DNA of 64,000 bases from the NCBI GenBank assembly GCA_030632885.1, contig DAOVTW010000016.1, positions 1 through 64,000 on the forward strand, given 5' to 3'. Position numbers and translations under genes: made by a program. The DNA comes from JAIOSM01 sp023143455 (GTDB lineage Bacteria; Desulfobacterota; Desulfobacteria; Desulfobacterales; Desulfobacteraceae). Shown here one piece after another: positions 7,254 through 16,661 of this stretch. Positions within the stretch are counted from its first letter, which is position 1. Every line of letters begins with the position of its first letter. Below the pieces are notes generated by a model. It was not told the DNA's origin. It did no database searches and saw only the letters and a list, made by a program, of their open reading frames with translations.

Positions 7254-9197
7254 TTGAATCAATTTTATAAAAATTTATCTCTTTGGTTAGTAATAGTGCT
7301 ATTGATGGCCATGCTTTATAATATTTTTAACCACCAGCAGGGGTTACAGAAAGAAATAGGATATTCTGAATTTTTAGCAATGGTGGAAAAAAAGAATGTA
7401 AAGAATGTTAATATTCAAGGGCAGAATCTTATTGTTACAAATTTTACTGGTGAAGAATATAAAAGCTATGCTCCCAATGATGCTAAGCTTATTGAAATAT
7501 TAAGAACAAATGGTGTATCCATACAAGCAGCCCCTCCGGCTGAATCTTCCATGTTAATGTCTATTGTTATATCCTGGCTCCCCATGGTTGTTTTAATTGG
7601 TGTATGGATATTTTTTATGCGCCAAATGCAGGGCGGTGGCGGGAAAGCAATGTCTTTTGGAAAAAGCCGTGCAAGGTTAATGGATGATAAAAATGAAAAA
7701 GTAACTTTTGATGATGTTGCAGGTATTGATGAAGCAAAAGAAGAGCTCACTGAGATTGTTGATTTTTTGAAAGAACCTAAAAAATATACTAGACTCGGAG
7801 GTAGAATACCTAAAGGTGTTCTGCTTGTGGGTAGCCCCGGAACAGGTAAAACATTACTTTCAAGGGCAGTCGCAGGAGAAGCAGGAGTTCCATTTTTTAC
7901 AATAAGTGGTTCTGATTTTGTTGAAATGTTTGTTGGTGTTGGCGCATCAAGGGTAAGAGATCTTTTTGCCCAGGGTAAGAAAAATGCACCCTGTATAATA
8001 TTTATTGATGAGCTTGATGCTGTTGGTCGTCAGCGTGGAGCAGGTATGGGTGGAGGTCATGATGAGAGAGAGCAGACCTTGAATCAGCTTCTTGTCGAAA
8101 TGGATGGATTTGAGTCCAATGAAGGAGTAATCCTCATGGCTGCAACAAACAGAGTTGATGTGCTTGACCCTGCTTTACTTCGCCCGGGCAGATTTGACCG
8201 TCAGGTTTTTGTGGATATGCCGGATATACGAGGGAGAAAAGGAATCCTCGAAGTTCATATGAAAAAGACTCCTATAGATGATGATGTTAATGTATTGATT
8301 ATTGCTAAAGGGACCCCTGGCTTTTCCGGGGCTGATTTGGAAAATCTTGTAAATGAAGCAGCCCTTCTTGCTGCAAAAAAAGGCCATGAAAAACTAACAA
8401 TGATGGATTTTGAAGATTCTAAAGATAAAGTGGTCATGGGACTTGAAAGAAAATCAAAAGTTATCACAGAAGACGAAAAGAAAACAACAGCCTATCACGA
8501 AGCCGGACACGCACTTGTGGCAAGGTTTTTGCCCGATGCCATGGCAGTAAATAAAATAACAATAATTCCAAGAGGAAGAGCAGCTGGTCTTACATGGTTT
8601 CTTCCTGAAGAATCTGATTTTAGATATAAAGAACAACTGGAAAGTGAACTTGCAGTAGCATATGGTGGAAGAGTTGCAGAAGAGCTTATTTTTAAAAGAA
8701 TATGCACTGGTGCCTCCAATGATATTAAACAGGCAACTGCGCTTGCAAATAGAATGATCAGGGTTTTTGGCATGAGTGATAATCTTGTACCCATGTCATA
8801 TGACCAGCACAATGATAATATATTCATTGGAAGAGAGATGACCCAGGCTAGAGAATACTCTGAGGATACAGCGAGAAAGATTGATGAAGAAGTTACTGTC
8901 CTTATAACTGAATCCTATAAAAAAGCTCAGGAAATTCTTAAAGATAATGTTGATATTTTGCATGCTCTTGCAGGTATTTTGATTGAAAAAGAAACTGTAA
9001 TGGGTAAAGAGCTTGATGAGCTTGTAAAATCCATGAAACCTGGTGTTGTATTCCGTGAAAAAGTTAAAGAGGAAGAGACAAAACCTATACCAGAATCAAA
9101 CCCGGAACCCAAGCCTGTAGCTAAAGCAAAAGTAGATAACGAAGACATAGCATTAGATATTGATGACGATGGTAAAAAACCTGATGATGTAAGTTAG
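7254..9197 (+). CDS. ftsH: ATP-dependent zinc metalloprotease FtsH
   Basis: A 647-residue membrane-anchored AAA+ protease for quality control of membrane proteins. It has membrane helices at about 8-24 and 103-122, a Walker A GSPGTGKT (193-200), a Walker B FIDELDA (about 250-256), arginine-finger region motifs and the zinc site HEAGH (415-419), with the third ligand near GASND. The usual FtsH P-loop is GPPGTGKT; the P-to-S change at the second position is conservative. The last ~45 residues are a proline- and acid-rich tail. Translation starts at TTG, with AGAAAGGA about 7 bases upstream. The ftsH-folP order is common in proteobacteria. Confidence 0.97.
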   Translation: MNQFYKNLSLWLVIVLLMAMLYNIFNHQQGLQKEIGYSEFLAMVEKKNVKNVNIQGQNLIVTNFTGEEYKSYAPNDAKLIEILRTNGVSIQAAPPAESSMLMSIVISWLPMVVLIGVWIFFMRQMQGGGGKAMSFGKSRARLMDDKNEKVTFDDVAGIDEAKEELTEIVDFLKEPKKYTRLGGRIPKGVLLVGSPGTGKTLLSRAVAGEAGVPFFTISGSDFVEMFVGVGASRVRDLFAQGKKNAPCIIFIDELDAVGRQRGAGMGGGHDEREQTLNQLLVEMDGFESNEGVILMAATNRVDVLDPALLRPGRFDRQVFVDMPDIRGRKGILEVHMKKTPIDDDVNVLIIAKGTPGFSGADLENLVNEAALLAAKKGHEKLTMMDFEDSKDKVVMGLERKSKVITEDEKKTTAYHEAGHALVARFLPDAMAVNKITIIPRGRAAGLTWFLPEESDFRYKEQLESELAVAYGGRVAEELIFKRICTGASNDIKQATALANRMIRVFGMSDNLVPMSYDQHNDNIFIGREMTQAREYSEDTARKIDEEVTVLITESYKKAQEILKDNVDILHALAGILIEKETVMGKELDELVKSMKPGVVFREKVKEEETKPIPESNPEPKPVAKAKVDNEDIALDIDDDGKKPDDVS

Positions 9198-9220
9198 GGT
9201 AGGGAGGCTGAAATCTGAGT

Positions 9221-10099
9221 ATGCAAGAATATACTCTTGAATGGGACAGGTTTAAGCTAAAACTTGGGAAAAAACCATGCATTATGGGTATACTCAATGT
9301 AACTCCTGATTCGTTTTCAGATGGTGGCAAGTATTTTAATTTTGAAAAAGCTGTTGCCCAGGGTAAAAAACTTGTTGAAGAGGGCGCTGATATTCTTGAT
9401 ATCGGAGGAGAGTCTTCCCGCCCCTTTGCAGAGTCAGTTTCTGAAGATCAGGAAACTCAAAGAGTTGTCCCTGTAATTCAAGAATTATCAAAAATAATAG
9501 ATATTCCCATTTCAATTGATACTGTTAAATCAAAAGTTGCAGAGCAAGCTCTTAATGCAGGCGCTGCAATGATAAATGATATAAGTTCCTTTGAAAAAGA
9601 TCCCAAGCTTGCTGATTTGGCAGCTAAAAAAAACATCCCTGTTATTATGATGCATATGAAAGGAACACCTGAAACAATGCAGATTAATCCTGAATATAGT
9701 GATCTTATTAAAGAAATAACTGATTATTTTATTCAACGAGTCGATTTTGCTGTGAGAAGAGGTGTTAAAGAGAAGAATATCATCCTTGACCCTGGGATAG
9801 GCTTTGGAAAAACTGTCCAGCACAATCTTGTGATTCTCAAAAATATAGATAAGCTTGCAAGCCTTGGTTTTCCTTTGCTGATTGGAAGCTCGAGAAAATC
9901 ATTTATTCAGAAAATATTGAGCCAGGAGAACAAAAAGGCGAACAAAAAAGAGATAAATGCAGAATCTGAAGAGTGTGGAATAGGAACCTTAGCTTCTGTT
10001 GCAGCAGCTTTTTTGAATGGCGGGCACATTGTAAGAGTCCATGATGTGGCAAGGGTTAAGCCTTTTGTACAAATATTAGATTCTATTAAAAATGCATAA
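9221..10099 (+). CDS. folP: dihydropteroate synthase
   Basis: A 292-residue TIM-barrel enzyme that joins p-aminobenzoate to 6-hydroxymethyl-dihydropterin diphosphate in folate synthesis. The signatures are MGILNVTPDSFSDGG (residues 22-36) and DIGGESSRP. DPGIGFGKT and the final RVHDV motif complete the pterin and phosphate sites. It begins 23 bases after ftsH, and its end overlaps the next gene by 8 bases, so the three form one transcription unit. Confidence 0.96.
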   Translation: MQEYTLEWDRFKLKLGKKPCIMGILNVTPDSFSDGGKYFNFEKAVAQGKKLVEEGADILDIGGESSRPFAESVSEDQETQRVVPVIQELSKIIDIPISIDTVKSKVAEQALNAGAAMINDISSFEKDPKLADLAAKKNIPVIMMHMKGTPETMQINPEYSDLIKEITDYFIQRVDFAVRRGVKEKNIILDPGIGFGKTVQHNLVILKNIDKLASLGFPLLIGSSRKSFIQKILSQENKKANKKEINAESEECGIGTLASVAAAFLNGGHIVRVHDVARVKPFVQILDSIKNA

Positions 10100-11042
10100 A
10101 ACACTTAAAACATATAAAATGTTTTATTGGACATTGCCTTGCATACTATTATTTGTTTTATCAGGTATTTTCTCAGGATGTCATTCAGCACCTGAGGAAA
10201 CAAACTTGCTTTTACCTGTTGAATTTTCATCAACCCCTTTAAATCTTATATTAACTTCTCCTTCTGTTGATAAGCTTGAAATTCGAGTTAGTGGAAACCA
10301 AAAACAGATTGAAATAATAAAAAACATGAATCTTAAGTATTCTGTTGATCTTTATACTGATCTTGTGTCTGACCCTGCTGGTGAGAAGGTACATCTTGAC
10401 CCCAGAACATATTATATTCCAGTTTTAAAAAAAAGAATATTCATCCCCAATGGAGTCAAAATATTAAGTATCAATCCTTCGTATATAATGGTCAGCTTAG
10501 AAAAAAAAGTTGTAGAGAGTTTTTATGTATCTGTTCCATATACAGGGACTACAGCCCCGGGTTATGTTGCTTTGTCTGCCAGAATAGAACCCGCAATAGT
10601 AATTCTTACAGGTCCGGAATCAGTTATTGGGTCTATTAAAAATCTTAAAACAAAACCAGTTGATTTATCAAAAGTAAATGAAAGCTTTAAGAAAAAAATA
10701 CCTGTTGACTTGAAAGAACTTAACACGACATCAGAGCCAGCAATAGTAACAGTATTTATTCCAATAGAAAAAAAGCAAATCATTAAAACATTTGAAGATA
10801 TTCCCCTAGAGCTTAAAAATGCAAAGAAAAAAGATAGCGTGAGCCCTTCAAAAATTACATTAACAATAAAAGGCAGCCATGATATGTTAAATAGAAAAGA
10901 TCTAAAAGAGAAGATTAAAGTCAGTATTGATGCCAAAGGGTTGAAACCTGGTGTTTATGTTCGAAGTGCAGTGGTTGATCTTCCCCTTGAATTGATAATG
11001 ACAGATGCTGAACCAGAAATTTTTACTGTGAAAATTGAATAA
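10092..11042 (+). CDS. YbbR-like (CdaR-type) domain protein, membrane-anchored or lipoprotein
   Basis: A 316-residue protein. A single N-terminal hydrophobic segment (residues 11-29) ends FSGC, a weak lipobox, so it is either a lipoprotein or a signal-anchored protein facing the periplasm. The rest consists of three or four repeated beta-rich YbbR units, visible as the recurring patterns PVxL/VxV/PxxVxIxGPES and KPVDLSKV. CdaR proteins regulate the diadenylate cyclase CdaA and are normally encoded directly after it. Here the gene overlaps folP by 8 bases and is followed by coaX; no cdaA is present. Confidence 0.8.
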   Translation: MHKTLKTYKMFYWTLPCILLFVLSGIFSGCHSAPEETNLLLPVEFSSTPLNLILTSPSVDKLEIRVSGNQKQIEIIKNMNLKYSVDLYTDLVSDPAGEKVHLDPRTYYIPVLKKRIFIPNGVKILSINPSYIMVSLEKKVVESFYVSVPYTGTTAPGYVALSARIEPAIVILTGPESVIGSIKNLKTKPVDLSKVNESFKKKIPVDLKELNTTSEPAIVTVFIPIEKKQIIKTFEDIPLELKNAKKKDSVSPSKITLTIKGSHDMLNRKDLKEKIKVSIDAKGLKPGVYVRSAVVDLPLELIMTDAEPEIFTVKIE

Positions 11043-11052
11043 AGAGGAATTA

Positions 11053-11823
11053 ATGCTATTAGTAATTGATGTGGGTAATACAAATACAGTTATAGGTATT
11101 TTCAAAGAAGATGTTTTACTTGAAGACTGGCGTATTAAAACCATTAGAGATACAACAGCAGATGAATTTAATGTCCTTGTAAAAGCATTGTTTTCAGACA
11201 GCAAGGCTGTCAATGCTGAGAAAATTAAAAAAATTCTTATTTCATCAGTTGTTCCCCCGGCTGTGCCAATTCTGAATGCATTTTGTAAAAAATATCTTAA
11301 TCTTGTGCCAATATGGATTACACCTGATCTGGTCAAATCATTAATGCCAGTGCTTTATAAAAACCCCGATGAAGTAGGAGCCGATAGAATTGTTAATTCA
11401 ATAGCAGCGTATGATAAATATAAAACATCCCTTATTGTTGTTGATTTTGGAACTGCAACAACATTTGATGTTATATCAGAAAAAGGTGAATATATTGGAG
11501 GTGCTATAACTCCTGGAATTGCTATTTCTTCTGAAGCCCTTTTCCAGAAAGCATCCAGGCTCCCCCGGGTTGAAATATTTCAACCCCCGGACAAGGTAAT
11601 AGGTAGGGATACAATAGAAAGTATAAAATCAGGCATTATATACGGCTATGCATCTCTGGTTGATGGTATGGTTGAAAGAATGAAAAAAGAGATGAACTGT
11701 TCTCCTGTTATAATTGCCACTGGTGGGCTTTCTCCTTTAATTTCAAGTGTTTCAAAAAAAATTGATAACATAGAAGCGTCTCTGACATTAGACGGATTAC
11801 GTATTATTAGTAACCAATTATAA
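11053..11823 (+). CDS. coaX: type III pantothenate kinase
   Basis: A 256-residue ASKHA-fold kinase for the first step of coenzyme A synthesis, phosphorylating pantothenate without feedback inhibition by CoA. Motifs are DVGNTNTVIGIF (residues 5-16), the GADR motif near 110 and DFGTATTFDV near 130. I place the start at the ATG 11053, with AAAGAGGAA immediately upstream, rather than at the upstream TTG (11035). It lies 10 bases after the YbbR gene. panB, in the same pathway, is 6 kb away on the other strand. Confidence 0.95.
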   Translation: MLLVIDVGNTNTVIGIFKEDVLLEDWRIKTIRDTTADEFNVLVKALFSDSKAVNAEKIKKILISSVVPPAVPILNAFCKKYLNLVPIWITPDLVKSLMPVLYKNPDEVGADRIVNSIAAYDKYKTSLIVVDFGTATTFDVISEKGEYIGGAITPGIAISSEALFQKASRLPRVEIFQPPDKVIGRDTIESIKSGIIYGYASLVDGMVERMKKEMNCSPVIIATGGLSPLISSVSKKIDNIEASLTLDGLRIISNQL

Positions 11824-11887
11824 AATAAATTTTTGCATTTTATAAATAGATTAGGCAAGGTAAAATATAAAACATTACAATTTTAAC

Positions 11888-11915
11888 TTGCACACAATTT
11901 TATTTTATATATAAT
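11888..11915 (+). promoter_or_regulatory. promoter ahead of the receiver/thioredoxin-like pair
   Basis: TTGCAC (11888-11893), a 16-base spacer and a perfect TATAAT (11910-11915) lie 32 bases before the receiver gene. Confidence 0.6.
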
Positions 11916-11947
11916 ATCTTAGTTGTTTTTTGTTTATGGAGGATAAA

Positions 11948-12352
11948 ATGAAGGCACTTGTAGTTGATGATGAAGTTGCCAGCAGAAAGAAAATGATTAA
12001 AATTCTGGGTAAGTATGGCAAATGCATCGAAGCTGAAAATGGAAAAGAAGCAATAGAGAAATTCAGTGTTAATATTGTCGACGGAACTGATTCATTTGAC
12101 CTTATAACACTTGATATTTCAATGCCTGACATTAGTGGCCTGAATGTTTTAGAAAGAATTAGAAAGATTGAACGCGAAAAGTCCATATCAAAAGAGAATC
12201 AGGTTATAATTTTGATGGTTACTGCTACATCTGAAAAAGAGACTGTGAGGTTGTCCATTGAAGGCGGTTGTAATGATTATGTTATTAAACCTTTTAATAA
12301 TGAATCAATGGAGATAAAACTTTTACGAGTAGGCCTCTTAAAAGAAAATTAA
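11948..12352 (+). CDS. single-domain CheY-like response regulator
   Basis: A 134-residue receiver domain with no output domain. The acidic pair is at D7/D8, the phospho-acceptor is D56 in TLDISMP and the conserved lysine is in VIKPFNN. The start is ATG 11948, with GGAGG five bases upstream; TTG 11930 and ATG 11936 are in frame but would bury the ribosome binding site. It is followed 9 bases later by the thioredoxin-fold protein. No kinase lies next to it, and its target is unknown. Confidence 0.88.
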   Translation: MKALVVDDEVASRKKMIKILGKYGKCIEAENGKEAIEKFSVNIVDGTDSFDLITLDISMPDISGLNVLERIRKIEREKSISKENQVIILMVTATSEKETVRLSIEGGCNDYVIKPFNNESMEIKLLRVGLLKEN

Positions 12353-12361
12353 AATAAGCAT

Positions 12362-13345
12362 ATGCACCCATTCAGTGATGAAGAAAAAGAATTAGTTGAA
12401 ACCTTCAATTCAAATCAAAAAGAAAATATAAATATCAAATTTATTGAGTCAGGATCAAAAGAAGATAAAATTCTTGAAAATTTTCTTACCCTTTTTGCCC
12501 GATCAGCGCAACATGTTACTATTAAAAAAGAAAAAAGAGAAGAGAACCATCTTCCTGAGATAATAGTAACTGAAAACATAAGATATTCTGCTGTTCCCCT
12601 TTCAAACGAACTCAAGCCATTTTTAAAAGCTTTGTCCCAAAATACCCATACCAGAAAAAGAGAGTTTTCTCAAAAAATAAAAACAAATCTTAAAAAGATA
12701 GATATCCCCATAAAATTAAAATTGTTTGTAGCTCCAGAATGTCCTCATTGTCCGATCCTGGTTGAAAATATGATAGATATGGCATATGAGTGTAAAAATA
12801 TTGAGTTGAACATAATAGATCCAACAATTTTTACTGAAGAAGCTACAGCGAATTCCATAATGTCTGTACCATGTTTGGTTTTGGATGATGATTTCAGGTG
12901 GACTGGCAGCGTGACCATGGAAGAGATAACCGACGTTCTTGCAAATCGTGATTCATCAACTCTGAAAGCTTCAAATTTGAGAAGGATTCTTGAAGATGGG
13001 AAAGCATCATGGCTTACAGAGCAGATGCTTGTGAAAAATATGATTTTCCCTGAATTTATTAAACTTGTAATCCACGAAATTTGGTCTGTGCGTCTAGGCG
13101 CAATAGTTGTAATTGAAGAACTTGCTGAAAAAAATATTGAGCTTGCTAATAAAATATGCCCTCTTTTATGGGATAAATTTCATACAGTTTCGGTTGATGT
13201 GAAAGGGGATATTTTCTACGCCCTGGGTGAAGCAGGCAGGATCGAAGATATGGTTTTAATTGAAAAAGAACTTAAAAATATAGACTCTACAGATCTTCAA
13301 GAAGCAGCGAATGATTCCCTGGAAGCTATCAAGTTACGAATTTAA
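12362..13345 (+). CDS. thioredoxin-fold (glutaredoxin/PDO-like) protein with C-terminal helical repeat region
   Basis: A 327-residue cytoplasmic protein. Residues 1-95 look like a degenerate first thioredoxin fold without a CxxC. Residues 115-200 form a second fold with active site CPHC (127-130) and the cis-proline VP (169-170), as in the archaeal/bacterial protein disulfide oxidoreductase family and the N-terminal domain of AhpF. The last ~110 residues are helical and resemble HEAT repeats (IWSVRLGAIVVIEELAEKN, DIFYALGEAG). It has no signal peptide. It is coupled to a receiver gene 9 bases upstream, and a second receiver follows. A role in redox signalling is inference. Confidence 0.7.
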   Translation: MHPFSDEEKELVETFNSNQKENINIKFIESGSKEDKILENFLTLFARSAQHVTIKKEKREENHLPEIIVTENIRYSAVPLSNELKPFLKALSQNTHTRKREFSQKIKTNLKKIDIPIKLKLFVAPECPHCPILVENMIDMAYECKNIELNIIDPTIFTEEATANSIMSVPCLVLDDDFRWTGSVTMEEITDVLANRDSSTLKASNLRRILEDGKASWLTEQMLVKNMIFPEFIKLVIHEIWSVRLGAIVVIEELAEKNIELANKICPLLWDKFHTVSVDVKGDIFYALGEAGRIEDMVLIEKELKNIDSTDLQEAANDSLEAIKLRI

Positions 13346-13365
13346 AAAGTTCATTATATTTTTCA

Positions 13366-13395
13366 TTGACTTTTCAGGATAGAAGCTTCTATACT
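13366..13395 (+). promoter_or_regulatory. promoter for the second single-domain receiver
   Basis: TTGACT (13366-13371), an 18-base spacer and TATACT (13390-13395) lie about 86 bases ahead of the ATG. The spacer contains the small palindrome AGAAGCTTCT (13381-13390). Confidence 0.55.
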
Positions 13396-13481
13396 GATTT
13401 TATTTAATTTCTGTTTTTCGTTAATTCAAGGATGAATAAATTCTATTATGGAATGATTAGTATGACGAAAAGGAATAATAA

Positions 13482-13847
13482 ATGATACTCTTTTTAGACG
13501 ATGAGCCTGATATAACAAGCCTCTTCAGTAAGTTGATGTATAAAAAATATGGGTTTGAAGTTGAAGCTTACAATTCGCCAAGTGCCGCTCTTGAAGCTGT
13601 GGAAAAATCTCCAGGGCTATATGATGTTATCATTGCTGATTTTCAGATGCCTGAGATGGATGGGCTTAAATTTTCGCAAAAAATTCGTGAAAAAGATAAA
13701 AATGCAAAAATAATGATTTGTACGGGTGACCCTGCATTGATAAGTGATGAAGCAGCTTTTGAAACTAAATTATTTTCAATATTAAAAAAACCTTTACTAA
13801 CTGATGAAATGGCAGAAAGAATACATGCTGCAAGAAATGAAATTTAG
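13482..13847 (+). CDS. single-domain response regulator receiver
   Basis: A 121-residue receiver with acidic residues D6/D7, phospho-acceptor D53 (IIADFQMPEMDG) and the conserved lysine in SILKKPLL. There is no output domain. An AAAGGAAT ribosome binding site precedes the ATG. It has its own promoter and is separated by 136 bases from the thioredoxin-fold gene. A partner kinase is not encoded nearby. Confidence 0.88.
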   Translation: MILFLDDEPDITSLFSKLMYKKYGFEVEAYNSPSAALEAVEKSPGLYDVIIADFQMPEMDGLKFSQKIREKDKNAKIMICTGDPALISDEAAFETKLFSILKKPLLTDEMAERIHAARNEI

Positions 13848-13853
13848 ATAGAT

Positions 13854-13882
13854 TTGACATACCCTCCTTTTTTTGTTAATTC
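13854..13882 (+). promoter_or_regulatory. promoter for lnt
   Basis: TTGACA (13854-13859), a 17-base spacer and TAATTC (13877-13882) lie about 80 bases before the lnt ATG. Confidence 0.45.
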
Positions 13883-13962
13883 CTTTTTCAGCACAATTAT
13901 TTTAAAGATAGTATGATAACCATCATGATGGTAAACCTGAAGTAAGGTATGATTAACTATAG

Positions 13963-15540
13963 ATGAAAAGTTTTAACTTTAATAACAATGTTTTAATTCG
14001 TTTTTTTCCTGCGTACCTTTTTCCGGCATGTCTGAGTGGTTTTTTGTTAGCACTTGCATTTCCCGGAGTTAATTTTTATCCTATTGCATTTATTGGATTA
14101 GTTCCTCTCCTTGTTTCTATTGAAAAAATGGAGAAAAAAGAAAGGTTTTTCGCAGGACTGGTCGCCGGGTTTGCCCATTACCTGATACTGATATACTGGT
14201 TTCTGATTACTATGCATACCTATGGCAAGCTTAATATAATTATTGCAGGTTCCGCATTAATATTAATGTGTTTATATTTTGCTCTTTATTTTGCATTCTT
14301 TTCTTTAATAATTGGTTTTTTTAAATATAATTCGTTGTTTATGCCATTTTTTGCAGCAAGCTTATGGGTGTCTCTTGAGTATCTGCGCACCTACATTTTT
14401 TCGGGTCTTCCATGGGGCATTACAGGTTATAGCCAGTATTTGAATAATTATTTTATCCAGATAGCAGATATTACAGGCGTATACGGCATATCATTTTTTA
14501 TTATTCTAATAAACGCATTAGTAGCTATGATTGTTATTAATTTAAAGAAAGATAACAAAAAAATACTATTGTCCGGATTCTATATTCTGATTATTTTTAT
14601 AGCAGTTTTTTCTTACGGCATAACCAGAAACAATAAAATTGAAACGTATATTGATAAAGCTGATAATACAAAAATAGCTGTTATACAGGGAAATATCCGG
14701 CAGGATGTAAAATGGGATAAAAGGTATGTAAGCGAGACATTAAACAAATATTTTGTTTTGTCAGAAAAAGTCTCCAAAGAAAATCCTGATCTTATTGTAT
14801 GGCCGGAGACAGCTCTTCCGTTTTATTATGGATTTGCAAAAGATCTTTCTGGCCAGGTTGATGTCTGCGTTAGAAAGGCAAAAACAAATTTTTTAATTGG
14901 CAGCCCTGCTTTTAAAAAATCAAAGACTAAGATGGAATATTATAACAGAGCTTACCTGTTAAATAGGTTCAGTATTGAAACAGGAAAATATGATAAGATC
15001 CACCTTGTGCCTTTTGGTGAGTACGTTCCTTTAGGTAAATACCTTTCTTTTTTAGGTAAGCTAACAGCTCAGTCAGGTGATTTCACTCAGGGAGAATATG
15101 ATACTCAGCCTCTTCAGTTTGGTGCTGGCAATGCAGGCATACTCATATGTTATGAAATTATTTTTCCCGCACTATCAAAAAACTTTGTTCAAAAAGGGGC
15201 AGACATTTTAATAACAATTACCAATGATGCATGGTTTGGGAATTCTTCAGCGGCGGAACAACATTTTTCTACGGCAGTATTCAGGGCTATTGAGAACAGG
15301 AGAAGCCTTGCAAGAGCAGCAAACACTGGTATAAGCGGTTTTGTGGATCCAAACGGAAGAGTTAGTGAAAAATCTGAGATTTTTGTTGGGGCAAGTCTTG
15401 TTCATGATTTACCAATATTAAAAATAAAAACTTTTTATACAATTTTTGGAGATGTTTTTGCCATTTTTTGCAGTATTGCAATTATTATCTGCTTTGTGGT
15501 AAATAGAATATTGATTCCAAAGCTTGAAAAAAAGTTTTAG
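13963..15540 (+). CDS. lnt: apolipoprotein N-acyltransferase
   Basis: A 525-residue inner-membrane enzyme that adds the third acyl chain to the N-terminal cysteine of lipoproteins. About six membrane helices span residues 1-215. The periplasmic nitrilase domain then carries the catalytic triad: Glu in VWPETALPF (about 285), Lys in the KIHLVPFGEYVP region (about 345) and Cys in ILICYEIIFP (about 394). A last helix anchors the C-terminus. Several lipoproteins in this window would be substrates. prfB follows 26 bases later. Confidence 0.95.
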   Translation: MKSFNFNNNVLIRFFPAYLFPACLSGFLLALAFPGVNFYPIAFIGLVPLLVSIEKMEKKERFFAGLVAGFAHYLILIYWFLITMHTYGKLNIIIAGSALILMCLYFALYFAFFSLIIGFFKYNSLFMPFFAASLWVSLEYLRTYIFSGLPWGITGYSQYLNNYFIQIADITGVYGISFFIILINALVAMIVINLKKDNKKILLSGFYILIIFIAVFSYGITRNNKIETYIDKADNTKIAVIQGNIRQDVKWDKRYVSETLNKYFVLSEKVSKENPDLIVWPETALPFYYGFAKDLSGQVDVCVRKAKTNFLIGSPAFKKSKTKMEYYNRAYLLNRFSIETGKYDKIHLVPFGEYVPLGKYLSFLGKLTAQSGDFTQGEYDTQPLQFGAGNAGILICYEIIFPALSKNFVQKGADILITITNDAWFGNSSAAEQHFSTAVFRAIENRRSLARAANTGISGFVDPNGRVSEKSEIFVGASLVHDLPILKIKTFYTIFGDVFAIFCSIAIIICFVVNRILIPKLEKKF

Positions 15541-15566
15541 ATTAATGTATAGGGAGAAACTTGAAC

Positions 15567-16659
15567 ATGTCTTCAGAACAAAAACAAAAAATAGATGATT
15601 TTTATATAAAAATTGACAAACTCAAGGAGTACCTTTGACCTTCCTGCAAAAGAAAAACGATTAAAAGAACTTGAGCATTTTATAGCAAAAAAAGATTTCT
15701 GGGATGATCAGGATAAAGCCACTCAATTCTTAAAAGAGAGAACAAGAATTTCCGAACTTATTGATGAATGTGAAATTCTTTTTAAAGAAGTGGAAGAGAC
15801 TGATATTCTCCTTGAGCTTGCCCATGAAGAATCGGATGAGGAATCTTTAACAGAAGCAGGGAAACAGATAATTTCCCTTACAAAAAAAATCAAGCAATTC
15901 TCTATTAATATCACACTAGATGGTCAAGATGATTCTAAAAATGCACTTGTTTCTATAAATGCTGGTGCTGGCGGTACAGATTCTCAAGATTGGGCTGAGA
16001 TGTTATTCAGAATGTATTCTAGATGGGTTGATAAAAGAGAGTTTGGCTTTCAAATAATAGATTACCAGCCAGGCGATGAGGCGGGTATTAAAGGCGTTAC
16101 TTTCAGAGTCGCCGGAAACAATTGTTATGGATTTTTAAAGGTTGAGTCCGGAGTGCATCGTCTTGTCAGAATTTCACCTTATAACGCAGGAGGAAAAAGG
16201 CATACCTCCTTTGCGTCGGTTTTTGTCTACCCTGAGATTAAAGATGAAATCACAATAGATATTGATGAATCCGATTTGAGAATTGATGTTTACAGAGCAA
16301 GTGGAGCCGGAGGTCAGCACGTAAACAAGACAAGCAGTGCTGTAAGAATAACACACATTCCCACAGGTGTGGTCGCCCAATGTCAGCAAGAGCCTTCCCA
16401 GCACAGAAATAAAGAGATTGCCATGAAAGTTCTTAAGTCAAGGCTATATCAGATTGAAAAAGATAAGCATGATAAAAAAATGCAGGACTTGCATGATGGT
16501 AAGGATGATATTGCTTGGGGAAGTCAGATTAGATCTTATGTTCTCCATCCTTACCGGTTGATAAAAGATCATAGAACAAATATTGAAATTGGTGATGTAG
16601 ACAGAGTGCTGGACGGTGATATTGACCAGTTTATTGAAGGATTCCTGCTTTTAGATTAA
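15567..16659 (+). CDS. prfB: peptide chain release factor 2, with programmed +1 frameshift
   Basis: The gene is read as 15567-15635 joined to 15637-16659: 23 codons end at CTT followed by an in-frame TGA (15636-15638), and a +1 slip to GAC continues in the long frame. The peptidyl-hydrolysis motif GGQ lies in GAGGQHVNKT. The codon-recognition tripeptide, normally SPF in RF2, reads SPY here (RISPYNAGGKRHTSF). RF2 releases peptides at UGA and UAA, and low RF2 levels favour the frameshift, giving autoregulation. A conventional ORF call would miss the first exon-like part and start inside at 15613. Confidence 0.96.
15623..15640 (+). promoter_or_regulatory. RF2 recoding site
   Basis: An internal Shine-Dalgarno-like AAGGAG (15624-15629) is followed three bases later by the slippery CTT-TGA-C (15633-15639). 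This is the canonical autoregulatory +1 frameshift element of bacterial prfB. Confidence 0.95.
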
Positions 16660-16661
16660 TT

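Noticed and set aside
15613..16659. prfB starting at 15613 with an ATG/TTG-like start
   Set aside because: The true start is ATG 15567 in another frame; the canonical recoding site at 15633-15639 joins the two.
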